A DNA stretch of 64,000 bases. Origin: Phocoena phocoena (lineage: Eukaryota; Chordata; Mammalia; Artiodactyla; Phocoenidae). Below are positions 24,795-36,320 of the stretch, piece after piece; the stretch's first letter is position 1, and each line of letters starts with the position of its first letter. The stretch spans positions 139,418,263-139,482,262 of the forward strand of contig NC_089221.1 of NCBI RefSeq assembly GCF_963924675.1. Direction: 5' to 3'. The position numbers were made by a program, and so were the translations under genes. Below the pieces are notes generated by a model. That model saw only the letters and a program-made list of their open reading frames with translations, searched no databases and had not been told where the DNA came from.

Positions 24795-25200
24795 CACATC
24801 CAATTATTTATTCCACAGATACTTCTTGAGCTCATAATAACTGATACTGAGACTGCTCCTAATAATTGAAAAACACAGATCCTGATCCTGCTGGCAAGGA
24901 GTTTAAAATCTAGCTAGAAAGAAACACAGCAATCCAATAAATGCACATATAATAATTTGATTATAATTATCAAATATATTATGAAGAACAAGGTGCTATG
25001 ATGCCATATAATATAGAGAGTCCAATTTGGTGTGGTGAAGCAGGAAAGATTTTCTTGGGTATGCAGTATTTATGCTAAGACTTGAAGGATTAATATGAAA
25101 TGACAAGGAAAAGTAAATTTTTAAAAAGGAAGGCTGCAATGGAAGGGGAAAACATTCTAGGAAGAGGGAAAGCTTAAGGACAGAGAAAATTTACTGAAGA
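24795..25200 (-). repeat. L2 fragment, minus strand
   Basis: 'Attatttattccacagatacttcttgagc' then 'ctggcaaggagtttaaaatctagctag', 'gatttctttgggta'-like text and 'aagacttgaaggattaatatg' follow reverse-complemented L2. Confidence 0.6.
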
Positions 25201-25205
25201 ATTTT

Positions 25206-25402
25206 AGGTAGGGTTGCCAGTATCGGCAAATAAAAATACAGGATGCACAATTAAACTTGAATTTCAGATAAACTATAATTTTTTTTCAATATAAGTTATG
25301 TTTCATATGTTGTACAGGACATACAGTAAAAACAAAAACAAAACGTTGTTTATCTGGAATCAAATTTAACTGGGCATTGTAAATTTTATCTGAAAACCTG
25401 TT
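25206..25402. mobile_element. MER53-like palindromic MITE (hAT type)
   Basis: Left arm 'agggttgccagtatcggc' and 'aaataaaaatacaggatgc', right arm 'ggaatcaaatttaactgggc'. The two arms are long complementary halves of a palindromic non-autonomous transposon. Family name from recall. Confidence 0.7.
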
Positions 25403-26140
25403 ATTACAGGAATTGAGATGGCCAGAACGCTTTGATCAGGTAGGAGACAGACTAAGGGTAGACACAGAAATTCTTCTTATGCTTTTTACTTATTCACTTA
25501 TGTATTATATAAATATCTTACATGTATTTAATGTGTCTTGCAGTCCTCAATGTACCTGCGGATATAGTCAAGCAAGATACATAGAGGAATCCCCTATTAG
25601 ACTATCAATCAAAGACTTTGGTGAATATGTCTCTGTATTGTCAACCCCTAGCCCAATACTTGGTGCAGAGGTGACTTCCAGAAAGAGAAGTTCAGTAACT
25701 GAAAATATATTAAAACAAAATGATGTTATTAAACAACCACTGGTTTTGGTTCCACGATAGAAAGTTAGCATTTCACTTACACATAGAAACACTTAAAATT
25801 TACCTCAGTTGGTTCTTAGTGCTCATCTCACTGTGCTCATCTCATCTGTGTTCTCATCTGTGTTCTATCTCAGCTGTAATGAAGAAAGATGAGAATGGAA
25901 AGGACTTAAGCATATGGTGCACCTTGGACTCTCCACTTTGGCTTCAAACACAATACCTCAAAGATGACTGATTGTGTCCATGGGTGTTTACTGTCATATC
26001 ATAATTTAGTCAATTTTTTTAATTTACTAGTAAATTTTAGTAAATATTCATCTAAGGTAGTGAACACATACACATGGTCATTAAAATAAAAATATCATTG
26101 AAATACTCTCCCAAAACCATCATCTAAGCATTTTGATTTT
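25403..26140. other. No gene seen
   Basis: Overlapping 74-115-codon frames occur on both strands at 25413-25971, without domains or splice support. A 'ctcatctgtgttctcatctgtgttct' direct repeat lies near 25843-25868. Confidence 0.4.
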
Positions 26141-26143
26141 GTT

Positions 26144-26346
26144 TAGTGGCTCTCATTCAGTGGGCACTTGGCAATTTCCGGAGACATTTTTGACTGTCAT
26201 GGCTGTGCATTTGGGGGAGGCAGTTACTGGCATCTCGTGGATAGAGGCCAGGGATGCTGGTAAACATCTTAAAGTGCATAAGATAAACCTTCCACAATAA
26301 AGAATTGTCCAAAATGTCATTAGTGTCACTAATAAGAAACCCTGAC
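26144..26346 (+). mobile_element. MER5A-like hAT-Charlie MITE
   Basis: 'Agtggctctcattcagtggg', 'ggcaatttccggagacattt', 'actggcatctcgtggatagagg', 'gctggtaaacatctt' and 'caataaagaattgtcc' then 'aagaaaccctga' match MER5A end to end. The 91-codon minus frame over it is a shadow. Confidence 0.8.
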
Positions 26347-26514
26347 ATAAATTAGTATATAGCTTGGTTTGAAACATATATTTTAACTCATAGCAATCCA
26401 ATTTTGTCAAATACAAATACAATGGCATGAGAGAAAATAGTACATGATTGTTTTAAGATAATGGGAGTTTTCCATTCTGGACTACTTATTACATGGTAGA
26501 CCACTGTGCACATT

Positions 26515-26650
26515 TAAACTTCACAAAAATACACTGAAGTTAATTGTATTAACTGCCACTTCACATTTCAGGAAACTAAGACTTGAAATGCTTAGCTAAC
26601 TTGCTGATAATTGAACCTAGGTATTCTGAGGCCAAAACCTACATGCATAT
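26515..26650 (-). repeat. MIR fragment, minus strand
   Basis: 'Cacatttcaggaaactaagac' and 'taattgaacctaggtattctgagg' match MIR in reverse complement. Confidence 0.6.
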
Positions 26651-26670
26651 CCCTTCTCACATAGTCCTTC

Positions 26671-26692
26671 TCCATTGAATGCATTCAATGGA
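26671..26692. repeat. Perfect 22-bp palindrome
   Basis: The half site 'tccattgaatg' is followed immediately by its exact reverse complement, with no spacer. Confidence 0.95.
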
Positions 26693-26699
26693 ATGATCA

Positions 26700-28465
26700 C
26701 AGTAGATAACTGATTCCATAGCTCAAAATGTTTTCAACTGAAATGGTAACAAACTCTTCCTGCCTGATTATTGCCAACATTTCAAACTGATATACACTTT
26801 TTTCTATCGATAATTATGAGAGCATACCTACTCTTCATAATTGTAACTATATATTCCCTTTATTGAACACCATCTGCTCTGTTTTGAGTTGAATCAGTCA
26901 ACTTGTTTATTTTTAGGGGTTTACAGCTGTTGAAGAATCCCTCCCCCCACCTTCCACCCACACCCACGCCTTAATTAAAGGTTTCTTTCTCTGCCTCCAT
27001 TCTCCAGAAAGGGAATATCTTAATTTGTTTTTAACAACTGTCTTCAGCCTCAGTGTCAGTTAAGTAACCATATCATCTTCATACTTAAATACCTGTGTTT
27101 TCTTTTGGCTTTTAATCCTTTGTTCTATGTTTAAATTTAACTCCAAATGTAAATGGGATTATTCAAGCCTAATAGACCCTAACAATCATCCCATGAGTTC
27201 CACAGGTGATTTGCTTCCTAATTACCATTTAAAATAATACATACCTGGTTATTTTTATGCTTATATATTCATTATTGCTATATGCTGTTAAATAAAAACA
27301 GATGCACAGAAAGGGGTAAAATTGTATCTGCAAATCACTGCAGTAAATTGGATGTTTATTCACAGAAACATCTAATTGATAATCACTTGTTGGCAAGACT
27401 GGACAAGTTTCAAAGTAACTCCAAAGGAGATTCAAGCATACTGTTAAAAAGAAAGTCTCCACAGAGCACGGCAAAACACATTTGTGTTTGCTGAAGAAAC
27501 TACTATGCCCCCATCACAAAATGAGTTTTCTAATTTTGAGGTTGAGATTTCATTCATTCACTGTGATGTTAACTGTAAGACAGGAATTACTTAGTTTCAG
27601 TGAAAGAAGAGAGAATGTTGCTTCTGATCAAGCAAATTTTAAAGAAAACACAGTCAGTTCCAGTTTGTCATTTGGGTATTCTCCATTTCTTTCTGAATCT
27701 TACCTTAACACTTTCATATATTACTGATGCAAATGGAAATTGGTTTGATCTTTTTGGAGAGAAATTTACAAACAAGAATGTTGTTCTTTAAAATTCTTGT
27801 TTGAGGCATTAGAAACTGACTAGCCAACTGAAGCAGATAGGACTTCATTAGTAGGATACCTCAGAGTTCTTAGAACTGAAGGGAGCAGGTTCAGACAGAG
27901 GTAGAAAAACACTGGGAGGAAGTACATGAAGCATGAGCTAATGGATATCTCTTAGGGAGGCTGAAATGAAATGAACCAGGTCGAAGTATTTTTAGTTTTT
28001 TGGACTATACTCTTCATTTTCAAAGAGGTAGCATTTGATTGACCTGCCCTGAGTCACATGTCCATTATTTTTCTAAGCCAGAGCAAGAAACCTTAACCAA
28101 TGTTTTCACAAGAATGTATTCCAAAGGAAAAGGTTGTTGCCAATAAATAAACAGATAAACAAACAGACCCATCACTTATATCAAAAGGTTTTAAAATAAG
28201 TATTCCTTTTGATCAAGAAATGGACCTCTGGGTCATAACCTGGGGAAATAGTCAAAGATGTTTTCAAGATTTACATCTAGTAGTTAATTTTATGAGAAAG
28301 CTGAAAAAATTCCATACAAAATATGAAATTAAAAAAAACAGGCTAAGGGTCTGAAAGTTAAAAGTATAATTCAATTTTTGTTTAAATGACAATGTACTGA
28401 TGAGAAAGTACCATATGAAAATTATTTTAATTTCATTATATACATTTTTTCTTTTCAAATCTTTA
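26700..28465. other. AT-rich DNA, no gene seen
   Basis: No gene or confident repeat. Short frames at 27229-27791 occur on both strands and show no recognisable domain. Confidence 0.45.
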
Positions 28466-28469
28466 TATA

Positions 28470-29323
28470 TATTTTCAAGCTTTACTGAAATATAATTGAC
28501 ACATTATATTGTCATTGTATATGTTTTAGGTATACACATATACACATATAATTATGAAATGATTACCACAATAAGCTTACTTAGCACTTGCAATGCCTCA
28601 CATAATTAATTTTTCTTTTGGTGTGTGGTCAGAACATTTAAGATTTACTTTCTTAGTAAATTTCAAATACACAAATACAGTACTGTTAACTATAGTCACC
28701 ATGCTACACCTTAGATCTGCAGAACTTTTCATCTTATTACTGGATGTTTATACCCTTTGCTTGTCCCAACATCTCTCCAGTTTTCTCACCCCTCCCCCCA
28801 GCACATGGCAACCACCATTCTACCCTGTTTCTATGAATTCAGCTCTTTTTTTGGCTTCTACACGTAAGCGAGATCATACAGTATTTGTCTTTCTCTGTAT
28901 AACCTACTTTACTTACTACAGTGCACTCAAGGTCCATGCATGTTGTTGTAAAAGGCAGAAGTTCCTTCATTTTTATGGCTGAATATTTCATTGTATGTAC
29001 ATACCACATCTTCTTTACCCACTGATGGATACTTAGGTGGTTTTCATGTCTTTGTTATTGTGAATAATGTTGCGATGAACACGGGGGTGTAGATATCTCT
29101 TCAAGAGTGTGGTGATTTCATTTATTTGGATGTATACCCAGAAGTGAAATTTCTGAATTATATGTTAGTTCTATTTTTTTTTTTTTTTTTGAGGAACCTC
29201 CATATTGTCTTCCATAGTGTCTGCACCAATTTACATTCCCACCAACACTGTACAAGAGTTCCTTTTTCTCCACATCCTCACTGACATTTGTCATGGCTTT
29301 GTCTTTTTGATAATAGCCATTTT
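28470..29323 (-). mobile_element. Old L1 3' region, minus strand (left of SINE)
   Basis: Begins 'ttcaagctttactgaaatataattgacac' (L1 3' end in reverse) and continues through 'ttcattgtatgtacataccacatcttc' and 'gaggaacctccatattgtc'. It is interrupted by a SINE and resumes at 29602. Older than the cetacean L1 copies at 36-49 kb. Confidence 0.85.
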
Positions 29324-29601
29324 TAAAAAACTTTATTTATTTATTCATTTATGGCTGTGTTGGGTCTTCGCTGCGGTGCGCGGGCTTCTCATTGCAGTGG
29401 CTTCTCTTGTTGCGGAGCATGGGCTCTAGGCATGCAGGCTTCAGTAGTCGTGGCTCGCGGGCTCTAGAGTGCAGGCTCAGTAGCTGTGGTGCACGGGCTT
29501 AGTTGCTCCGCGGCATGTGGGATCTTCCCGGACCAGGGCTCAAACCCGTGCCCCCTGCCTTGGCAGGCGATTCTTAACCACTGCACCACCAGGGGAGCCC
29601 C
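29324..29601 (-). mobile_element. Older CHR-family SINE inside L1, minus strand
   Basis: Longer and more diverged than the other SINE copies: 'tttatttatttattcattt' tail side, 'gctgtgttgggtcttcgctgc', 'ttgctccgcggcatgtggg', ending 'gggagcccc'. Flanked by 9-bp duplications 'agccatttt'/'agtcatttt' (29315-29323 and 29602-29610, one mismatch). It resembles the older CHR-1-like subfamily. Confidence 0.85.
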
Positions 29602-29695
29602 AGTCATTTTAACAAATGCGAGGTGATGTTTCATTGTGGTTTTGGTTTGCATTTCTCTGATCATTAGTGATGCTGAACATCTTTTTATCTGTAGG
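29602..29695 (-). mobile_element. Old L1, minus strand (right of SINE)
   Basis: 'Gtggttttggtttgcatttc' and 'ttagtgatgctgaacatctt' are the standard continuation of the L1 ORF2 C-terminal region in reverse complement. Confidence 0.8.
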
Positions 29696-30262
29696 TCTAG
29701 GTACATGTGATCTGGCTGGGAAGCTAAGCTCATGGAAAAACTGTCCTGGTGCTAGGTTGGACCAGGAGCTTGGTTCCAAATAACCTACCTGGAGCCTAGG
29801 TTTGGGGGGCTGCTTTGGTGCTGTGCTGGGCTGAAATCTTAGGCTCATGGGACCCCACCAGGAACCTGGGCCACGTGAGGCACCATGAAAGCCAACCTAG
29901 TATTGCGGTAGACTGAGATCCTGGGACTGCAACAAGTCTGCGTGGTGTTGCCATGGACCTGGTGTGGGATCCCCAATGAGGTCAGGTGCTTACTTCACTC
30001 TCCCCCATGGAGGAGGTGTCTCTCTCCATACTGGGCTGTCCAGGCTTGTGGGAGGGGTAACGGGGGTGATATGAAACTGTCTTTCCTACCTTCTTCAATG
30101 CATCTTTTCCTATTTCTGTGCTCCATCTAGATGCTGTACTCTCTCACCTAAAACCCTTAGCTCTTATACAGGTATTTTCATGCATGGATAGTTGTCCAAA
30201 TTGATGTTTCTGAGAGGGGATGAGCTCTACAAATTCTCATACTGCCATCTCGCTGATGTCAT
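29696..30262 (-). mobile_element. Probable L1 5'UTR joined to the L1 3' part, minus strand
   Basis: The far end reads on the minus strand as 'aatgacatcagcgagatggc', the usual start of one group of old L1 5'UTRs. Reading on, 'cttttttatct' gives way abruptly to GC-richer text near 29696. If both pieces are one element, ORF1 and most of ORF2 have been deleted between them. An unrelated LTR-type repeat is the alternative. Confidence 0.5.
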
Positions 30263-30760
30263 TCCTCTACCTATATTTTCTTCTTAGTTATGTATTTACA
30301 TTTTAGGAATGGAACTTCCCTTTGTGATTGCAGGAGTCATACAGCATAATGCTAAGAATAATTATAATGTGAATAAAAAAGCATTTTGACTTTAATTTGA
30401 ACTTCAAATTTATGAAATAGGATTATAGCAGCTGCCTCTATGGATGGAAAAAAAAAAACCAATGAAACAAAAATGTTATTAGTGGTTATCTCCAGATAAT
30501 ATTTTGGAGGGTGGTTTTTAAATTTCTTGCAATACAAGTATTTTTCTTGTAATAAGAAAGGAAAGCAGGAAAGAGTAAAAATTCTTACGTAAGCTCAGGT
30601 GTTTATATAAATGCTTATGAGATCTTTTGCTAACTTTTTTATGAGGGAAAGTCAATTTATAGCCAAATTATTAGTGCAATCTGTCCATATTCCTTAAATT
30701 TCTTCATTTATACGTCTCATCTTATAGCCTACTGAAAACAAAAGAAGTAATAAACTCAGT
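30263..30760. other. AT-rich DNA, nothing recognised
   Basis: No gene or confident repeat seen. Confidence 0.45.
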
Positions 30761-30764
30761 GGCT

Positions 30765-30935
30765 GAGAGCAGAGGCTTTAAAGCCAATTAGAGCTGTACC
30801 TGAATCTTACTTGTTCCACTTATTACCCAAGTTGCTTCAATGTTCTGACCTCAGTATCCACATCTATAAAACAGTGATAATAATTTCTCTTAAGATCATT
30901 ATGGGAATGAAAATCTATATGGACGTTATATCTAC
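30765..30935 (+). repeat. MIR SINE, plus strand
   Basis: 'Gagagcagaggctttaaagcc', 'acctgaatcttacttgttccacttattacc', 'cagtatccacatctataaaa' follow the MIR order. Confidence 0.7.
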
Positions 30936-31153
30936 TTTACATTCACTGTAGGAATATAAAGTTTATAGAAAATAATTTGTTAGAAAATTAATTTAAAGAA
31001 AAATATTAAACAATTTAAAAATTTTATTTTATACAGATATATGTAAAATCATGAAAGTAGAATGCAAGTAGCTGAAATGGGAGAACAGTGCTCTAAAATG
31101 ATGAATAGAAGTTTGAGGAAGCTCTGGCTCACGTAACATCCAACATATTACAA

Positions 31154-31388
31154 CAGCGGTCCCCCACATTTTTGGCAGCAGGGACTGGTTTTGTGGAAGA
31201 CAAGTTTTTCATGGACAGTGGGGTGGGGGAGCGTTGGGAGAGAGATGTTTCAGGCGGTAACGCAAGCTATGGGGAGCGGCAGACGAAGCTTTGCTCACTT
31301 GCCGGCCACTCATCTCCTGATGTGAGGCCTGGTTCCTAAAAGGCTGTGGACCAGTACAGGTCCATGGTCCAGGGGTTGGGGGCCCCTG
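31154..31388. mobile_element. hAT-Charlie (MER1-like) MITE with 8-bp TSD
   Basis: Terminal inverted repeats 'cagcggtcccccac' (31154-31167) and 'gttgggggcccctg' (31375-31388) enclose a 235-bp non-coding body. The flanking 8-bp duplications 'tattacaa' and 'cattacaa' (31146-31153, 31389-31396) have the length expected of hAT transposases. Non-autonomous; family name from recall. Confidence 0.8.
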
Positions 31389-31399
31389 CATTACAAGGT

Positions 31400-32725
31400 G
31401 CTATGTTTCCGGAAAAATCACGCCCTTGTTCAACTGCTGGCGAGTAGTAATAGGATGTCTTATTCTGGGAAGCCACAATCTAACACAGAGGTTATGCTGT
31501 GATCCATGGATGCCCCTAGTGGTCTGTGAGATCATATACACACTTTAAATGTCTTAATAGGCATGTCTTTCTTGGCATGAGAATCAATAGCCTTCATGAA
31601 CATTTCCAAAAGAAATGAGACCCTTAAAATATTAAGAAGCACAGAATTAAAATCTCCAATATTAATCACTCCCAATGTCCCTTATGTTGTCAACTTCTTT
31701 ATTTGCTGCTCTTATCTGTTTTTCCCAAGTGTTGCAAATATGAGCTGGCTGCTTGAAAGACCACTAGAAATTAGTAGGAACAAGCCATATACGTTCCCTC
31801 TTTTTCTCATCCTTGGTAATGAGCAAACCCATCTGTGGTCGGGATGAAAAATAAAACTGAATTGGCTAGGGTGAGAACACACGAATAATAATTTAGTATA
31901 AAACACGTCTTATGCACTTGCTGCTGGAGATGTGGATAGGCATCCAGAAAATAGAATGGCATATTTTAAAACATAAATGTTATATGGTGGTACAGACTAG
32001 GATCAGAATACTGAAATGAATTCTTCCGTTATCCCTTGTCTTCATAATTCAAGCCTGAAGTCTGATCTCCATCATAAGCCTCATCTAATTCTTCTAGCCT
32101 TTACTAACATCATTTTTCTGAATTCCCATTCCTGGAATGATAGATAGTTTTCCGGCCAACTCCAATCAGTTGTTTGGCTGCTTGGGAGGATTAGGAGGAC
32201 CCATTAAGGCTCAGCTGGAAAGAGAAACTTGACGATGAGCAGTGTGTGCTGTGGGCTCTGACTGGAGATTGGCTGGCCTTAGGCTACATCAGCACTAAGG
32301 AAACAACACAGGGCTTACAGCAGAAAAATACCAGAAGTATTTTAAAAACACTAATCAGGACCTGGTGAAATCCCAAAGTTCCACACTGAATTTACATCCA
32401 GCTAGGTATGAATATCAAGCAGGGTGATGATGACCTTGGTTACTTTTACCTTGGGCATGAAAGTATTAGCAACTGCGCTGCTTAGTTACCATCATCTTGA
32501 ACCATAAACTTATAAGTCACTAGAACCATAGAAATGATGAGTCAGATAAGTTTTGTTCCAATTCCATTATCCAGATGAGTATACATAAATAAAACTAGCT
32601 ACCGTTAGATTATAACAAGCAGTTCGAAGCTGTTACAACAGGTAGCATGGAAACGTTTTGGATGACAGTTGAGAAATAAAACAGGCTTTTTCTCTCTGCC
32701 ATTTGAAGTAAATGACAAGCACTAT
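31400..32725. other. Unique-looking DNA, no gene seen
   Basis: No gene or confident repeat. Short frames at 31596-31906 overlap on opposite strands. Confidence 0.4.
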
Positions 32726-32734
32726 GCTTATTTA

Positions 32735-32875
32735 TTCTTCAAGTAACCTTGCAAGTACTATAGTACTATTATTATTATCTTTATTTACAACTGAGAAAAT
32801 ATGTTCAAAAGATTGTGCCCAAAAGTAGATGACAGTTGAACCCAGGTCAATCTCTGCTATAGCCCATGCATTTAA
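32735..32875 (-). repeat. MIR fragment, minus strand
   Basis: 'Attatctttatttacaactgagaaaatatg' and 'gacagttgaacccaggtcaatctctgct' match MIR in reverse complement. Confidence 0.6.
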
Positions 32876-33159
32876 TCTCGACAGTATCTCGACAGCCATT
32901 GTTAAATTATCCATACTCTCTGCAGATTCTCTTTGTGAATAAGAGGAGGTCAGCTAACAGCTGACCAGGGTAACTGTTAAATGCACATTCAGATATCTGA
33001 TATAAGAGCAAATGAAGAGGGGAGTCCATTTTTCAGCAGGAAAAAACACAGAAATATATACACTCTAGTTTCTTAACTAAAACAATCCTGATAGGGAGGA
33101 AATATGGTCCCCTTCTCTTGTTATTATGTATGGCGAACTCAAATATAAAATGGTATAAT

Positions 33160-33425
33160 GGACTATTACTTAAGAGCATTGGGTTGGGAGCCAGGGTTCA
33201 TATCTTTGGCCTGTAATACTTACACAGTGTGTGAAATTTAAAAATCTGTTGTTTAGTTCCTGCATCTGACGAAATATAGATGTAATGAATTGTTATAATC
33301 ATTTCACATAACCAGACTGTCTCAGATTGTTGTGAGAATTAAAATAATACCTGGCATGGAGTAAGCATCACTGAAGTGTTACCTATGATCATAGTTATTA
33401 TAATAGTAATTACTCATATTCCAGT
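33160..33425 (+). repeat. MIR SINE, plus strand
   Basis: 'Taagagcattgggttgggagccagggttc', 'gttcctgcatctgacgaaat', 'gattgttgtgagaattaaaataatacctggcatgg' follow MIR from head to tail. Confidence 0.7.
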
Positions 33426-33584
33426 CCGACCTAAAGTACCAACAATTTAGTTCTGTTTCAATACTTCAGGCAGTTCTTTTTAGAATCCTTTACCATGTGC
33501 ACTTGCTTATGATTAAAAACCCTAACATTAAAAAACATCCTTTCTCACAGAAAGCACTTAAGATAAAGTGATAAGCAAAAGAGA

Positions 33585-34025
33585 TGCCTCCCTGCCTTCA
33601 TAAAATTTTCAGCTGCTCAGAGAATGTAGGAACTGAGATAAATAAATACTTTGGAGTATTATGAATGTTTTGGAAGACAAAATATAGCTGTGATGGAGTA
33701 TAATTGGGGTGTTGGGGGTCAGGAAAGGCTCCCTGAGGAGGTGGGATTTAAGTTGAAACCTGGAAGATGAGGAAACTAAGTGAGAAGAAATGACTCAAAC
33801 AGAATAAAAGGCATGTGTGCAAAGCTAGGAGGAAGAGAGAATGCGAGCTCAGCATTCATTATGGCTAGAGAGGACAGAGGAGAATGAAGTAGGGATTGTA
33901 AAAACTGACAAAAGGTGAAAACTACAGGCCTTGTTTGACATTTTAGGAAGGAGGGATTACATTATGAGGGTCATGAAAAGTCACTGAAGAGTTTTAAGCA
34001 AGGGAGTGACAATCCATTTGTTACC
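33585..34025 (-). repeat. L2 fragment, minus strand
   Basis: 'Ggtcaggaaaggctccctgaggaggtggg', 'catgtgtgcaaagctaggagg', 'attatggctagagaggac' and 'cactgaagagttttaagcaaggg' reproduce reverse-complemented L2 clearly. Confidence 0.8.
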
Positions 34026-34029
34026 AATA

Positions 34030-35490
34030 GAAAGCTAGAATTTAGCCTATGCTCATTATCACAGATCCAAAAGGAACTGAAAGGAATTTAAATGTTTGCT
34101 TAAGTCTCTCTAAAAAAAAAAAATTGCTGATGGGAGATTAAATCGAATAGAGTACACAAGATCCCAGCATTCGGTTTTACCATCTATCGTTCCTAAATCA
34201 AAGGCATTCCAGCATAACTGCTACTTTTTCCTTTTCTCATGCCCTTTTCAAAATTGCTCCTATATCTCCATTTTCAGAACCACTCCAGGCTTTCTCTCTG
34301 TCCCTCTCCTTTCATTCTACAGATCCTTTTCAAGATGAGCCTGGAGATACATAGACCAAATCCCCCTTCATGGAAGTGCTTGCCGACAAGTTGGGGGAGG
34401 GTAGTCAGTGGGCAGTCTTCAGCTGTAGGCTTATTCGGGGGATTCCTCAGCTTTAGACAGCAATCTCTTCTTCCCAGCTCTCACCTTTCCCAGGGTAGCT
34501 CACATCTGGTGTTTGAGAGAAGTGGGGATATAAAAGACCTGCCCCAGACATTTCATCCCAAAGTGGAATAACTCTGTCCATATATACCCTAGAGATTCAT
34601 CCCCAGTGGGGTTCCTTGAGGCCTTGTCAGACCTGCATGGAATTAGTTTTCTCCCTTTGCCCAGTCCTGCTTTCTCCCCTTTCCTTTCATGGTTCTGACC
34701 AAATAAACCTCTCACACTAGACATGGAATCTAGAGAACACAGTCTGCAAGACTTTGCATGTCTATTTTCCTCTTCAGAAAGCTCTGTCAATTCACATAGG
34801 AATGAGCCCAGTTTTCCAAACTGAATTTCCTTTATTTCTCTCTGCACATTGCTCTGATCAAAAAGAAGAAAGTCTTGTAACTTGAGCAACAAAAAACACC
34901 TCTCTCATAAGTTCATGGAGTTAACTTATACAGGGCAGTTAGAAAGGTATAGTGATCCTGTGAATTTTCATATATTAACTTTTTGGTTCATGTCACTCTT
35001 AGAATCTGTGAACGGTTTCTTCCATGACACTGTTCTCAGTCACTGAGGTTTCTGGAGCTGGCAGAAAGGCATCAAATCTACTACACTCTGCATCAGAAAG
35101 ACTGCCTGTTGTCTGCCCATGGAGGCAAATCTACTTTTGTCCTCATGAGTCTTGGGCATTTGTGATGCACTATCATAGAAATGAGAGATGAAAATAGAGA
35201 GAGTTGAGAGGAGAAAGAGAAGGACACTGCGAGGTCAATCCACATAACCAGGAATGGGAGGTGGGTGGGGCCGGTATGTTTATTGTTTGGTGAAATTGCT
35301 GGGTGGTGGAAGATGTCAGTGGTGAATAAGAGGAACAGAGTTAGTCTGAGTATGAGGGAGCTGGGAAGAAAGAATGGAATGTTTGAGAAATATTGCTGAG
35401 TGTTATGAACTGAATTTCCTTTTATGTGTATTGAGAGGTAGGAAAGAGATTGTGGTTTCTTTGTATATTGGTTTTTTGTGTTTGGACTAG
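34030..35490. other. No gene seen
   Basis: Contains frames of 110-135 codons on both strands (34239-34571 plus, 34500-34892 minus, 35093-35500 minus) with no domain, no splice context and no codon signature. An A-run lies at 34112-34123. Treated as non-coding. Confidence 0.4.
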
Positions 35491-35494
35491 AAGA

Positions 35495-35690
35495 GACCAC
35501 CGGTATCAGGATTACCTGGACAGCATTAAACCTGATTCTATGGCCACAGCTCTACAATTAATGGATGGAATTTGGAGCTAGATCTGCAATATCTTCACTT
35601 TTAACAAACATCCTAGGTATTTCTAGGGCACATGATCTACACATCACAATACCCGAAGCACTGCCCTAGTCTAGAAGTCAATCTTCAAAT
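35495..35690. mobile_element. Possible MER20/MER5-like hAT MITE remnant
   Basis: 'Tatcaggattacctggacagc', 'ttctatggccacagctctac' and 'cgaagcactgccctag' resemble the ends of a common hAT-Charlie MITE that reads 'atcagaattacctgg...actgctctag'. Diverged. Confidence 0.45.
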
Positions 35691-36320
35691 AGGGGAAGTT
35701 GTCGCCTGAGGATACACAGACTTGTAGGGGATATACAGGCATGTATCAGTTTGAGAAAATACATATCCAGATCCTCAACTTCTGAATGTGGACCTTTGGT
35801 AAAGGTGATCTTTCTGAAAAGGTCTGTTGACTATCACTTTTCCATAACTACCTCTGCTTTAAGTGTCTCTCCCTCTGAGGTGGGAGAGCTGAGTTCAGGA
35901 CATTGGTTCACCAGAGATCTCCTGGCTGCACATAATATCAAATGGCGAAATCTCTCCCAGAATTCTTCATCTCAACGCTAAGACCCAGCTCCACTCAATG
36001 ACCAGCAAGCTACAGCGCTAGACACTCTATGCCAAACAACTAGCAAGACAGGAACACAACCCCACCCATTAGCAGAGAGGCTGCCTAAAATCATAATAAG
36101 GCCACAGACACCCCAAAACACACCACCAGACGTGAACCTGCCCACTAGAGAGACAAGATCCAGCCTCATCCACCAGAACACAGGCACCAGTCCCCTCAAC
36201 AGGAAGCATACACAAGCCACTGAACCAATCGTACCCACTGGGAGCAGACACCAAAAACAACGGGAAATACGAACCTGAAGCCTGTGAAACAGAAATCCCA
36301 AACACAGTAAATTAAGCAAA

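Noticed and set aside
34239..35500. Cluster of 110-135-codon frames on both strands
   Set aside because: No family resemblance, opposite strands overlapping, no exon boundaries agreeing with frame.
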